This document shows, in pieces, positions 42,047 through 50,704 of a stretch of DNA of 64,000 nucleotides (positions are counted from its first letter, which is position 1; the number at the start of each line of letters is the position of its first letter). Location: positions 930,001 to 994,000 of the forward strand of contig JADJXR010000001.1 of the NCBI GenBank assembly GCA_016710285.1. The letters are read 5' to 3'. Both the position numbers and the translations under genes were made by a program. The notes below the pieces were generated by a model. That model was given only the letters and a program-made list of their open reading frames with translations. It was not told the origin of the DNA and searched no databases. The DNA comes from Chlorobiota bacterium. Lineage in GTDB: Bacteria; Bacteroidota; Ignavibacteria; OLB7.

Positions 42047-43906
42047 TTACCGATAAATCTCCCCCCCCAATTCCACAAACTCCTTCGCTTTTTCTTCCAT
42101 GCCAATCTCGATTGCTTTCCCTTCGGTTACGCCGTGCGTTTGGGCGTACTCGCGAACGTCTTGCGTGATCTTCATGGAGCAGAAGTGTGGCCCGCACATC
42201 GAGCAGAAATGCGCCACCTTTGCGGAATCCTTTGGCAGCGTTTCGTCGTGGTACTCAACGGCGCGTTCGGGGTCCAGGCCAAGGTTGAACTGGTCCTCCC
42301 AGCGGAACTCGAACCGCGCCTTGCTTAGCGCGTTGTCGCGCCGTTGCGCGCCCGGGTGGCCCTTTGCCAAATCGGCGGCGTGGGCGGCAATCTTGTAGGC
42401 GATAATCCCTTCGCGCACGTCCTGCTTGTTCGGCAAGCCCAGGTGCTCCTTCGGGGTGACGTAGCACAGCATCGCCGTGCCGAACCACCCAATCATCGCC
42501 GCCCCAATCGCGCTGGTGATGTGGTCGTATCCCGGGGCAATGTCGGTGGTTAGCGGGCCAAGCGTGTAAAATGGAGCTTCGTGGCACACCTCCAACTGCT
42601 TCTCCATATTCTCCTTAATCATCTGCATCGGCACGTGGCCCGGGCCTTCAATCATCACCTGGCAATCATGCTCCCAAGCAATTTTTGTTAGCTCGCCAAG
42701 CGTTTCAAGTTCGGCAAATTGGGCTGCGTCGTTTGCGTCGGCAATGCTTCCCGGGCGCAGCCCGTCGCCCAGCGAGAAGCTGACATCGTAGGCGCGCATG
42801 ATCTGGCAGATTTCGTCGAAGTGGGTGTACAGGAAACTCTCCTTGTGGTGGGCCAAGCACCACTTCGCCATGATTGATCCCCCCCGCGAAACGATCCCCG
42901 TAACGCGCCGCGCGGTAAGCGGAACGTAGGCCAAACGCACGCCGGCATGGATGGTGAAATAATCAACCCCTTGCTCGGCCTGCTCAATCAACGTGTCGCG
43001 GAAAATCTCCCACGTAAGCTCCTCGGCCTTGCCGTGAACTTTCTCCAACGCTTGGTAAATCGGCACGGTCCCGATTGGGACGGGCGAGTTGCGCAAAATC
43101 CACTCCCGCGTTTCGTGGATATTTTTTCCGGTGGAAAGGTCCATCACCGTGTCGCCCCCCCAACGGATTCCCCACGTCATCTTCTCCACCTCTTCCTGGA
43201 TGGAGCTGGTTACTGCGCTGTTCCCCAAATTGCAGTTGATTTTCACCAAGAAATTCCGCCCGATAATCATCGGTTCAAGCTCGGGGTGGTTGATGTTTGC
43301 GGGGATGATTGCCCGCCCGCGTGCAACCTCGCTCCGCACAAACTCCGGCGTGATGGCGTTGGGAATGCTTGCGCCAAAGGATTGCCCTGGATGCTGCGCC
43401 AGCAACCGTTCGTCGCGCAATTCTTGCAGCCGCAGATTCTCCCGAATCGCCACATACTCCATCTCCGGCGTGATGATCCCGCGCTTGGCGTAATGCATCT
43501 GGGTGACGTTCATCCCCGGCTTGGCGCGGCGCGGCTGGCGGATATGCTCAAACCGCAGATGCTCGGTTTTGCCGTCGCTCATCCGCGCGCGTGAGTAGTG
43601 GCTGCTAAATTCGGGAAGCAGTTCGGTGTCGCCACGTTCGGCAATCCAACCGCCACGCACATCGGGTAACCCTTGCTTCAGGTCAATCGCGACGTTGGGG
43701 TCCGTGTATGGGCCGCTGGTGTCGTACACGGTGATTGGCGGGTTCGGCTCGGTGCCGAACATTGCTGGGGTGTCGTGCTGGCTAATCTCCCGCATCGGCA
43801 CGCGGATATCGGGCCGGCTTCCCTCAACATAAATCTTCCGCGAACGTGGGAACTGCGGGACGGAGGTTGCGGATTCGGCGGCGTTGCCGTTGGCTGGTGT
43901 ATTCAT
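42047..43906 (-). CDS. thiC: Phosphomethylpyrimidine synthase ThiC
   Basis: Radical-SAM enzyme that rearranges aminoimidazole ribotide to HMP phosphate in thiamine biosynthesis. The length of 619 aa is normal. Motifs include GRNFLVKINCNLGNSAVTSS, EEVEKMTWGIRWGGDTVMDL, MIEGPGHVPMQMIKEN and the C-terminal [4Fe-4S] cluster motif HFCSMCGPHFCSMK. An N-terminal ThiC-associated domain (IYVEGSRPDIRVPMREI) is present. A TPP riboswitch lies about 140 bp upstream on the same strand, so expression falls when thiamine pyrophosphate is abundant. No other thi genes are in the window. Confidence 0.97.
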   Translation of the reverse strand: MNTPANGNAAESATSVPQFPRSRKIYVEGSRPDIRVPMREISQHDTPAMFGTEPNPPITVYDTSGPYTDPNVAIDLKQGLPDVRGGWIAERGDTELLPEFSSHYSRARMSDGKTEHLRFEHIRQPRRAKPGMNVTQMHYAKRGIITPEMEYVAIRENLRLQELRDERLLAQHPGQSFGASIPNAITPEFVRSEVARGRAIIPANINHPELEPMIIGRNFLVKINCNLGNSAVTSSIQEEVEKMTWGIRWGGDTVMDLSTGKNIHETREWILRNSPVPIGTVPIYQALEKVHGKAEELTWEIFRDTLIEQAEQGVDYFTIHAGVRLAYVPLTARRVTGIVSRGGSIMAKWCLAHHKESFLYTHFDEICQIMRAYDVSFSLGDGLRPGSIADANDAAQFAELETLGELTKIAWEHDCQVMIEGPGHVPMQMIKENMEKQLEVCHEAPFYTLGPLTTDIAPGYDHITSAIGAAMIGWFGTAMLCYVTPKEHLGLPNKQDVREGIIAYKIAAHAADLAKGHPGAQRRDNALSKARFEFRWEDQFNLGLDPERAVEYHDETLPKDSAKVAHFCSMCGPHFCSMKITQDVREYAQTHGVTEGKAIEIGMEEKAKEFVELGGEIYR

Positions 43907-44040
43907 GGCTATGATTGATTAATCGGTTGCTGCGTGCGTTGTTTCGCGATTGCCGCCTGCGTGTGATTTCTACCCAAATAAAAGATTCGGCGGCGGGGAA
44001 GGAAGGTGACGGAATCATGGCGTGCCAACCAGAAAGAAAG

Positions 44041-44128
44041 CACCGCCGGCCTCCCTTCGCCGGTGCAAACCGGATCAGGTTCAAAGGGTATCATCTCAGT
44101 CCAGCAACGATTGCCGGACACCCCTGGC
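44041..44128 (-). promoter_or_regulatory. TPP riboswitch (THI element)
   Basis: Read leftward it gives the consensus blocks in order: GGGGTGTCCGGC, CTGAGATGATACCC, TTTGAACCTGATCCGG, then GCACCGGCGAAGGGA. The invariant CUGAGA and ACCUGAUC parts bind the pyrimidine and diphosphate ends of TPP. It sits about 135 bp before thiC, which it should repress on ligand binding. Confidence 0.95.
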
Positions 44129-44280
44129 AGCTTGTTCGGGCGCAATATCCGGCATTCAGCCGTGGGATGCAATGGGCGCGGGGGAAATCGAACCTTCTGC
44201 AACTTTCCCCCCCGCAGCAGAACGACCCCAAACCACTATTTTTGCCCCGAACATCATTCAAAAATTTATCCAATTCCACC

Positions 44281-46119
44281 ATGCTACTCCACGAACTCAA
44301 CGAGCAATACATCCGGCTGCACTCCGCAAAAGAGGAAGCCTTCTGGGCCGAAAAAATGGGACTGAAAGAATCGGTCCCGGGTGACTTCGAGGCAAAGGAG
44401 ATTCAGCTGCAAGCGTTCATCACCGATGCCGCCATGCTCCCGAAACTCCGCGCCGAACTGGAGCGGAGCGACCTTACCCCGGAAGAACGCACAGGCCTGG
44501 AAGGATGGGTCCGGTTCTTCCAAGCAAACGCAATCGAAAGCGCAGAGGCAAAGGCGCTGGCCGCAAAAATTGTGGAGATGGAAGGGGAGCTGAACCGCGT
44601 ACGCGGCGGGATGGAGCTTGGCTACACCGACCCCGACACCGGCCAGTTTATTGCGGCCAACTCGCTGCAGCTGAACCTGCTGGTGCAGACCTCACCCAAC
44701 GAAGCAAAACGCCGCGCCGCGTGGGAAGGGCTTCGCTCGATTGAGCCGTTCGTGCTGTCGCATGGGTTCATCGAGGTGGTGAAGGAGCGGAACCGGCTGG
44801 CGCGGATGCTTGGCTACGAAGATTACTACGACTACAAAGTCACCCTGAACGAGGGCTTCTCCAAACGGAAATTATTCGAGTTGTTGGATGAGCTTGAGCG
44901 CGACACCCGCGATGCCTGCCAGCGTTCGATTGACGGGCTGGCCGAACAGGCCGGGGCGGCGGCGTTCCAGGGGTGGAATTTCGACTATCTCACCAGCGGC
45001 GATTTAACCAGCGCGGTTGACCCGTACCACCGTTTCGGCGACGCGTTGAACCGGTGGGGGCGTTCATTTGCGGCAATGGGGGTGCGCTACGGCGGCGCAA
45101 CAATGCAGCTGGACCTGGTAAGCCGCCCCACCAAGCACGACAACGGGTTCATGCACGGCCCCTTCCCCTGCTACGTTGACCGCGGCACGTTTCTTCCGGC
45201 GCGGATCAACTTCACGGCCAACGCGGTCCCGGGCCAAACCGGAAGCGGCGAGCGGGCAATGAACACCCTGCTGCACGAAGGGGGGCACGCCGCCCACTTT
45301 GCGAACATCACCATGCCGGCCCCATGTTTCTCGCAGGAGTTCACGCCAACATCGGTGGCGTATGCCGAGACGCAATCCATGTTTATGGACAGCCTGATGG
45401 AGGACCCCGACTGGATGAGCCGCTACGCCCACGATGCCGATGGCAACCCAATGCCGCGCACGCTGATGATGGAGTTGCTGGCAAAAAACCACCGGTTCCG
45501 CGCCTTCCAGATTCGCCGGATTATGGTGGTGAGCTACGGCGAGCGCGCCATTTACGAAATGCCGGAAGCGGAGCTTACTCCGGCCAATATCGTATCGGCA
45601 CTGCGCCAGGCCGAGCGGCAGATTTTGCTGCTGAACGATTCCCCACGGCCAATTCTTTCGGTGCCCCATTTGTTGGCTGGCGAGGCATCGGCCTACTACC
45701 ACGGCTACGTGTTGGCCGAAATGGCGGTGGCGCAAACCCGCGATTTCTTCCTGCGCCGCGACGGGCACTTGCTGGACAATCCCAACATCGGCCCAGATCT
45801 TGCAAAGGGATATTGGAATCCGGGGAACTCACGCTCGTTTCTTGACTTGGTGCACCAGATGACCGGGGAGCCGTTTTCGGCGCGGGCGATTGTGGCGCAG
45901 GTGAACCGCTCGATGGAAGAAGCCACTGCCGAGGCCGAACGGATGATTGCTGCCGAGCCGTCAATCCCAAAACATACCGGGGCGATTGATTTGGATGCCA
46001 CCATCTCCATCGTCCATGGCGACACGCTGGTGGCCAGCACCCAGCGCGAAGGATCGTTCGAGGCGATGAGCCAGAAATTTGCGGAGTGGATCCACCACGC
46101 CGAAACCGCAACCAACTAA
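44281..46119 (+). CDS. M3-family oligoendopeptidase (PepF-like)
   Basis: A zinc peptidase of 612 aa. From ATG 44281 (MLLHELNEQYI) the N-terminal half is helical, and the catalytic motif is LLHEGGHAAHF near residue 332, with the downstream third ligand in AYAETQSMFMDSL. Other motifs are GRSFAAMGVRYGGATMQLDL and LLAGEASAYYHGYVLAEMAV. The signal-less sequence implies cytoplasmic peptide turnover. The frame stays open to 43915, but that stretch crosses the TPP riboswitch in the opposite sense and does not match the family. A good terminator follows. Confidence 0.92.
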   Translation: MLLHELNEQYIRLHSAKEEAFWAEKMGLKESVPGDFEAKEIQLQAFITDAAMLPKLRAELERSDLTPEERTGLEGWVRFFQANAIESAEAKALAAKIVEMEGELNRVRGGMELGYTDPDTGQFIAANSLQLNLLVQTSPNEAKRRAAWEGLRSIEPFVLSHGFIEVVKERNRLARMLGYEDYYDYKVTLNEGFSKRKLFELLDELERDTRDACQRSIDGLAEQAGAAAFQGWNFDYLTSGDLTSAVDPYHRFGDALNRWGRSFAAMGVRYGGATMQLDLVSRPTKHDNGFMHGPFPCYVDRGTFLPARINFTANAVPGQTGSGERAMNTLLHEGGHAAHFANITMPAPCFSQEFTPTSVAYAETQSMFMDSLMEDPDWMSRYAHDADGNPMPRTLMMELLAKNHRFRAFQIRRIMVVSYGERAIYEMPEAELTPANIVSALRQAERQILLLNDSPRPILSVPHLLAGEASAYYHGYVLAEMAVAQTRDFFLRRDGHLLDNPNIGPDLAKGYWNPGNSRSFLDLVHQMTGEPFSARAIVAQVNRSMEEATAEAERMIAAEPSIPKHTGAIDLDATISIVHGDTLVASTQREGSFEAMSQKFAEWIHHAETATN

Positions 46120-46195
46120 GCCAAGCAAACAACGCTGGCATTTGGGGAAGCTGATAGCCCCCAACGCCAACTCCGGAACTGATTCGCCGAAAAAA

Positions 46196-46243
46196 CAACT
46201 GGCTTGATACCCTCTTGTGGGTTCAAGCCAGTTGCTGTTTTTT
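46196..46243 (+). terminator. Rho-independent terminator after the M3 peptidase gene
   Basis: Stem CAACTGGCTTGA with its exact complement TCAAGCCAGTTG (46223-46234), followed by CTGTTTTTT. Confidence 0.9.
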
Positions 46244-46399
46244 GGGGGGAGACTCTATCTCGTCCCCTCCCTGTTCTCACTTGCCTATTCTCCCCTCCCC
46301 ACCGCGTGTTCCATCAAGACAACTACCAGGGTAGTTCGCGGCGGGGAGTGGGAGTTTCGGCACCGGTTGTTCCTGTGTTGGATTCCGCTGGTGGGCGCG

Positions 46400-47788
46400 T
46401 TAGCGGGCCACCCGCAACGGCGTAGTTTGGATGGTGCGCCCATTCAGCTGCACCTTCACGAAGTACGCCCCCGCCCCCATGCTGCTCAGGTCCAGATCGG
46501 CAGTGTGTTGGCCGTTGGCAAGCGTCCCCAATGGGCGGGTCATCACCGTTTCGCCCAGGCCGTTCACCACCGCAATCGTTGCTTGGGCAGTCCGGTTCAT
46601 GGTGAAGGTGACGGTGGCGGAGGTGCGTGCCGGGTTCGGATGGAGCGTCACCCCCTCAACCTTCTCCTGGCGGTTGATGGTTGCCATTCGTGCAATCGCT
46701 TGCTGCGTTTGGTAGGCCTTCCCGCTATTGCTGCCGCCGGTTGGGTCGCCGCTGATAATGCCATCGCAGGGGAAGTCGGCAAGCCCAAAACTGATTCCCA
46801 CTTCTTCCATCATCCGGCGGTCAATTTCTTGGCGTTGTGCCAGCGTCAGGTCGCAGATGTCGCCAGTGAAGTTTGCGCCGGCCACCTCCTCCAAAATGCG
46901 GCAGATCGCCAGAAGCTGTTCTGGTGTTAGATCGCCACACGGGTCATCCACAATCACCGTGTCGCCCCCACCGATACCGTCGCAATTGATGCTTGCCCAG
47001 CCGAGGTTGAACCCGAACTCCTCTTGAATCCGACGATCTATCTCCTGCCGTTGCTCCATCGTCAGGTCGCACGGGTTCCCCGTGAAGCTGCCGCCAGAAA
47101 CCGAGTCAACAATCTCCATAATTCGATCCTTCGTCGGATCCCAGCCGCCAGCGCAATCAATATCACTCCAGCCGAGGTTGAACCCGAACTCCTCTTGAAT
47201 CCGACGATCTATCTCCTGCCGTTGCTCCATCGTCAGGTCGCACGGGTTCCCCGTGAAGCTGCCGCCAGAAACCGAGTCAATAATCTCCATGATTCGATCC
47301 TTCGTCGGGTCCCCGCCGCCGGTGCCGTCGCAATCAATATCACCCCAGCCGAAGCTGAAGCCATACTCGGCCTGCAGGATGCTGTCGAAGGCGATGCGTT
47401 GCTCCAGGGGTAGGGCGCAGGGGTCGCCGTTGAAGGTCCCGCCGGAAAGTGAGTCCAGAAGCTCGCCGACACGCTTGGAGCAGGAATCCATCCAGGGATC
47501 GCCCCCGCCAGTGCTGTCGCATCGTAGGTCGCTCCAGCCGAACTCATATCCAAATTCTTCACGGGCTATGCGGTCGAAGGCTTTGCGTTGTTCCGGCGTT
47601 AGGTCGCACGGGTTTCCGCTGAAAGTGCCGCCAGCAAGGGAGTCAAGAATCGCCGTCAGGCGTTCGATGGAGGGATCGTTTCCGGTGGGGTCGTTTCCAC
47701 CGTAGGGTTGTGCAGTTGCGGTCCCAACCAAGAACAGAATTCCTACCAGGAACGCCAGTAGTTGTGCAAAGAGCGCGTGTCGTCTCAT
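46400..47788 (-). CDS. Secreted cysteine-repeat protein with T9SS C-terminal domain
   Basis: From ATG 47788 (AGGA about 10 bases upstream) the protein is 462 aa: a signal peptide (MRRHALFAQLLAFLVGILFL to TATAQ), five repeats of about 57-65 residues (residues 30-345), a linker, then a T9SS tail starting LHPNPARTSATVTF. Each repeat has two cysteines in the frame GGxFxGxPCxLxxEQRxxxD and FGWxDIxCD, separated by Gly/Asp-rich links (GGGDP). Repeats 3 and 4 are nearly identical. The cysteine spacing suggests one disulfide or metal site per repeat. I do not recognise the family; a cell-surface adhesion or binding role is plausible. A more upstream ATG at 47803 is possible. Confidence 0.82.
   Translation of the reverse strand: MRRHALFAQLLAFLVGILFLVGTATAQPYGGNDPTGNDPSIERLTAILDSLAGGTFSGNPCDLTPEQRKAFDRIAREEFGYEFGWSDLRCDSTGGGDPWMDSCSKRVGELLDSLSGGTFNGDPCALPLEQRIAFDSILQAEYGFSFGWGDIDCDGTGGGDPTKDRIMEIIDSVSGGSFTGNPCDLTMEQRQEIDRRIQEEFGFNLGWSDIDCAGGWDPTKDRIMEIVDSVSGGSFTGNPCDLTMEQRQEIDRRIQEEFGFNLGWASINCDGIGGGDTVIVDDPCGDLTPEQLLAICRILEEVAGANFTGDICDLTLAQRQEIDRRMMEEVGISFGLADFPCDGIISGDPTGGSNSGKAYQTQQAIARMATINRQEKVEGVTLHPNPARTSATVTFTMNRTAQATIAVVNGLGETVMTRPLGTLANGQHTADLDLSSMGAGAYFVKVQLNGRTIQTTPLRVAR
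47001..47280 (-). repeat. Near-identical tandem repeat (171-bp period) inside the cysteine-repeat gene
   Basis: The block from 47001 is identical for 109 bp to the block starting at 47172, then differs by scattered bases. It encodes repeats 3 and 4 of the protein. Such identity at the third codon positions suggests recent duplication or gene conversion. Confidence 0.92.
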
Positions 47789-47904
47789 CGCTGTTTTCCT
47801 CATAGATAAATAAGCGTTGCGGTAGCTGTCTTGATGGTTTTCGATACGCTTGTTGGGGGAACAACAGCAGAGCCACGGAAACGATACAACCAACAATTCG
47901 GGAA

Positions 47905-47946
47905 GAAAAAAAAGGAGTTTGCAGCCGCTTCAGCCGCACACTCCTT
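47905..47946 (-). terminator. Rho-independent terminator after nadA
   Basis: Read leftward, AAAGGAG and CTCCTTT bracket a GCGGCT-rich stem, followed by eight T residues. It lies about 72 bp past the nadA stop. Confidence 0.88.
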
Positions 47947-48018
47947 TGTTCGGAACATCAACGATCGCGCCCCTTCCCGGCAATCACGGCCCGGCGTTGG
48001 CGGGCGCGGTTGCCAGCG

Positions 48019-49041
48019 TTAGTCTTGGGCGACTTTGCTCATCTCTAGCATCCTATCCAACGCCAACTGCGCCTTGCTGCGGACATCTTCGGGGATGACG
48101 ATTTCCGGCGAGCGGTTCACCATGCACAGGTAGATTTTCTCCATGGTGTTCAGCTTCATGTACGGGCAGTTGTTGCAGTTGCAGTTTTCGTTTTCCGGGG
48201 GTGCGGGGATAAATCGCTTCCCCGGCGAGAGCTTCTCCATCTGGTGGATGATCCCCGACTCGGTGGCGACGATGAACTCATCGGCAATGGCATCGTGGGT
48301 GAACTTCAGCAACGCGCTGGTGGAGCCGATAAAATCGGCATGAGCCAGCAAGGTTTCTTCGCACTCCGGGTGGGCAATCAGCAATGCTTTGCTGTGGCGC
48401 GCCTTCAGCTCCAGAATCTTCCGTTCGCTGAAGGTTTCGTGGACGATGCACGCCCCTTGCCACAGCAGCATATCGCGTCCGGTTTTTCGAATCAGATACC
48501 GCCCTAGGTTGCGGTCGGGAGCAAAGATGATTTTTTGCCCGCGTGGAATTTTATTGATGATCGTCTCGGCACTGCTGCTGGTACAGATGATGTCGCTAAG
48601 GGCTTTCACCTCGGCCGAGCAATTGATGTACGTGACGGCGATGTGGTCCGGGTGGGCTTCGCGGAATTTGCGGAACTCCGCCGGGGGGCATCCGGCAGCA
48701 AGGGAGCATCCGGCGGCCATGTCGGGGATCAGGACTTGCTTGGCCGGGTTGACAATTTTTGCCGTCTCGGCCATAAAATGAACGCCAGCGAAGACGATAA
48801 CATCAGCGTTGGTGGTTTGCGATTTGCGCGAAAGCTCCAGCGAGTCGCCAATGTAATCGGCAATGTCTTGGATTTCCGATTCCTGGTAGTAGTGGGCCAG
48901 GATCACCGCGTTCATCTGCTGCTTCAGCCGCCGGATTTCGGCTTCAAGGTCAAGCCGCAAATCAATCTGGTCAATGGTGATGGCCCCACGTTCTTCGGTG
49001 GCGCGGGCAATGGGGGCGGTTAGCGGCTCGGTCTGGGTCAT
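48019..49041 (-). CDS. nadA: Quinolinate synthase NadA
   Basis: Condenses iminoaspartate with dihydroxyacetone phosphate to quinolinate in NAD biosynthesis, using a [4Fe-4S] cluster. The 340-aa protein has VILAHYYQESEIQDIADYIG, ADVIVFAGVHFMAETAKI, AGCSLAAGCPPAEF, GACIVHETFSERKI, HPECEETLLAHADFIGST and CNCNNCPYMKLNTMEKIYLC. The cysteines of VTYINCSAEV, HPEC and NNCP hold the cluster. NadB and NadC are not in the window. The 452 bp upstream contain no further gene. Confidence 0.97.
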   Translation of the reverse strand: MTQTEPLTAPIARATEERGAITIDQIDLRLDLEAEIRRLKQQMNAVILAHYYQESEIQDIADYIGDSLELSRKSQTTNADVIVFAGVHFMAETAKIVNPAKQVLIPDMAAGCSLAAGCPPAEFRKFREAHPDHIAVTYINCSAEVKALSDIICTSSSAETIINKIPRGQKIIFAPDRNLGRYLIRKTGRDMLLWQGACIVHETFSERKILELKARHSKALLIAHPECEETLLAHADFIGSTSALLKFTHDAIADEFIVATESGIIHQMEKLSPGKRFIPAPPENENCNCNNCPYMKLNTMEKIYLCMVNRSPEIVIPEDVRSKAQLALDRMLEMSKVAQD

Positions 49042-49493
49042 GGTGTCACCTTCTCAAAAAAATCAGTGGGTTCCCCTGTGATGTTCCCTTCCCTGCACTC
49101 CTCCCCCCCCCTTTCTGCTCAGGGTGCCCCAAAACTATTCCTTTCCGTTGTTCCCGCCAGCAGTGAATGTTCTGCAATCGGTGACGGAAGAAGAATAATG
49201 CGGGCCAACCGCCCAACCAGTGCGCAGCAATGAGCAAATGTTGGTATGATTGCCAAAACATGATTGCCACAGCAGGCATCGGTCACGCAAGAGGAAGGCA
49301 GCACCGTGCATCAACTGGGAACGCTGGGGAGGGCCTTAAGCGTTTGTGTGGTGGGGCAGTTTCCGCCCCCGCAACTTCGCGCAATATTGCCCCGTAGCCA
49401 GCCGCCATTGTGGTGCCCCCAACGCACCACAGGCGCAACCGCACCACAGGCTTTTGCACAACGCACGATTACCAATACAACCGGAATACGAAC
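49042..49493. other. Divergent intergenic region, nadA / M48 peptidase
   Basis: A 452-bp stretch that should hold both promoters. It contains runs of C (49105-49113) and no open frame that looks protein-like. I saw no clear -7 motif, operator or RNA element. Confidence 0.4.
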
Positions 49494-50552
49494 ATGGACA
49501 TGGACATGGACAACGCACAAAGCATCCGCAAGCACAAAATCAAATTCCCCGACATCAGCTCACGTTCGTGGGAACATCCCGCCGACCGTGCCGCACTTTC
49601 GGCGTTACGGAAGGTTCCCGGGCTGGATTTGTTGCTTCAGAAATTTATTGGAGCCACCACCGAGCGTTCCATCCGCCTTATCTCCCTTGCCTCGGCGGTC
49701 CGCGTCACCCAGCAGCAGTTCGGCAAAGTCAGCTTGCTGTTTGATGAAGCCTGCGGAATTCTTGACGTTCGGCAAAAGCCGGAGCTGTTCGTCTCGCAAA
49801 GCCCATTCCTGAACGCCGGCGCTATCGGCGTTGAACGCCCCTTCATCGTCCTGAATTCCTCGCTGCTTGATTCCCTGAACGAAGAAGAATTGCTTGCGGT
49901 GATGGCCCACGAGCTGGGCCACTGCCTAAGCGGGCACGTTCTGTACAAAACGTTGTTGGCGTTGCTGCTTCGGTTCTCGGTGTTTGCCAGCAGCATTCCG
50001 TTGGGGAACGCTTCCATCTTTGCTATTATTGCGGCGCTGCGGGAGTGGGACCGGAAAAGCGAGCTAAGTGCCGACCGCGCCGAAATCTTGGTGACTCAGG
50101 ACCCGAACGTCAGCTACGCACTCCTGATGAAAATGGCGGGCGGGCGGCATATCGAGCAGATGGATTACAACGAGTTTTTCCTGCAAGCTGCCGAGTACGA
50201 AAAAGGGGGGACCGTTCTGGACAGCGTCTTCAAGCTGCTGAACCTGCTGGGCCAAACCCATCCGTTCCCGGTGATTCGGCTGACGGAGTTGAAATCATGG
50301 GTGGACAGCGGCGCGTACGGGAAGATTCTGGCAGGGGAATACATCCACCGCGACCAAGAAAAAGATGCCAGCGTCCGCGACGACATCCGCGACGCAGCCA
50401 ACCAGTACAAAGATGACATCAACAAATCGCAGGACCCCTTAACCGAGACCCTCCGCAACGCCGCTGCCAACATGGGGGAAACCGCCGGCGAGGTGGGGAA
50501 GAAAGCGAAAGAAGTATTCGACTCCATTTTTGGAAATGGGGGGAAGAAATAG
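49494..50552 (+). CDS. M48-family zinc metallopeptidase
   Basis: The 352-aa product from ATG 49494 (MDMDMDNAQS) has the zinc site AVMAHELGHCLSGHV near residue 139 (HExxH) and the third ligand in SELSADRAEIL near 190. FIVLNSSLLDSLNEEELL is typical of the Ste24/HtpX-like M48 group. There are two hydrophobic segments after the active site (LLALLLRFSVFASSIPL, ASIFAIIAAL), so it is probably membrane-associated. The last 70 residues are helical and charged. An in-frame start at 49410 is less likely. It resembles soluble-plus-membrane M48 proteins of bacteria with unknown substrates. Confidence 0.9.
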   Translation: MDMDMDNAQSIRKHKIKFPDISSRSWEHPADRAALSALRKVPGLDLLLQKFIGATTERSIRLISLASAVRVTQQQFGKVSLLFDEACGILDVRQKPELFVSQSPFLNAGAIGVERPFIVLNSSLLDSLNEEELLAVMAHELGHCLSGHVLYKTLLALLLRFSVFASSIPLGNASIFAIIAALREWDRKSELSADRAEILVTQDPNVSYALLMKMAGGRHIEQMDYNEFFLQAAEYEKGGTVLDSVFKLLNLLGQTHPFPVIRLTELKSWVDSGAYGKILAGEYIHRDQEKDASVRDDIRDAANQYKDDINKSQDPLTETLRNAAANMGETAGEVGKKAKEVFDSIFGNGGKK

Positions 50553-50633
50553 ATAGCGTTCCGTGGGAAGAAGGAAGAGGAAGGGGGAAGATTTCCGAAC
50601 GGAGCAAACCGCCGGAAGCAAGACCGATACAAC

Positions 50634-50665
50634 AACAAAGGCCACCAACATTGGTGGCCTTTGTG
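50634..50665. terminator. Hairpin between convergent M48 and T9SS genes
   Basis: ACAAAGGCCACCAA and its complement TTGGTGGCCTTTGT are almost contiguous, giving a strong short-loop stem symmetric for both strands. Confidence 0.75.
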
Positions 50666-50704
50666 TTCTCCGGCACTGCTTGCTCCTTGCTGTTGTGGGT
50701 GATG

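Noticed and set aside
43915..44280. N-terminal extension of the M3 peptidase
   Set aside because: This part crosses the TPP riboswitch of thiC on the other strand and does not match the family; ATG 44281 gives a normal N-terminus.
46980..47310. Regular repeats that might suggest a CRISPR array
   Set aside because: Period is 171 bp with only two close copies, in frame within a protein gene; no spacer pattern or cas genes.
47024..47413. Repeat-containing frame on the + strand inside the cysteine-repeat gene
   Set aside because: Its repeats simply mirror the DNA-level tandem repeat of the real leftward gene.
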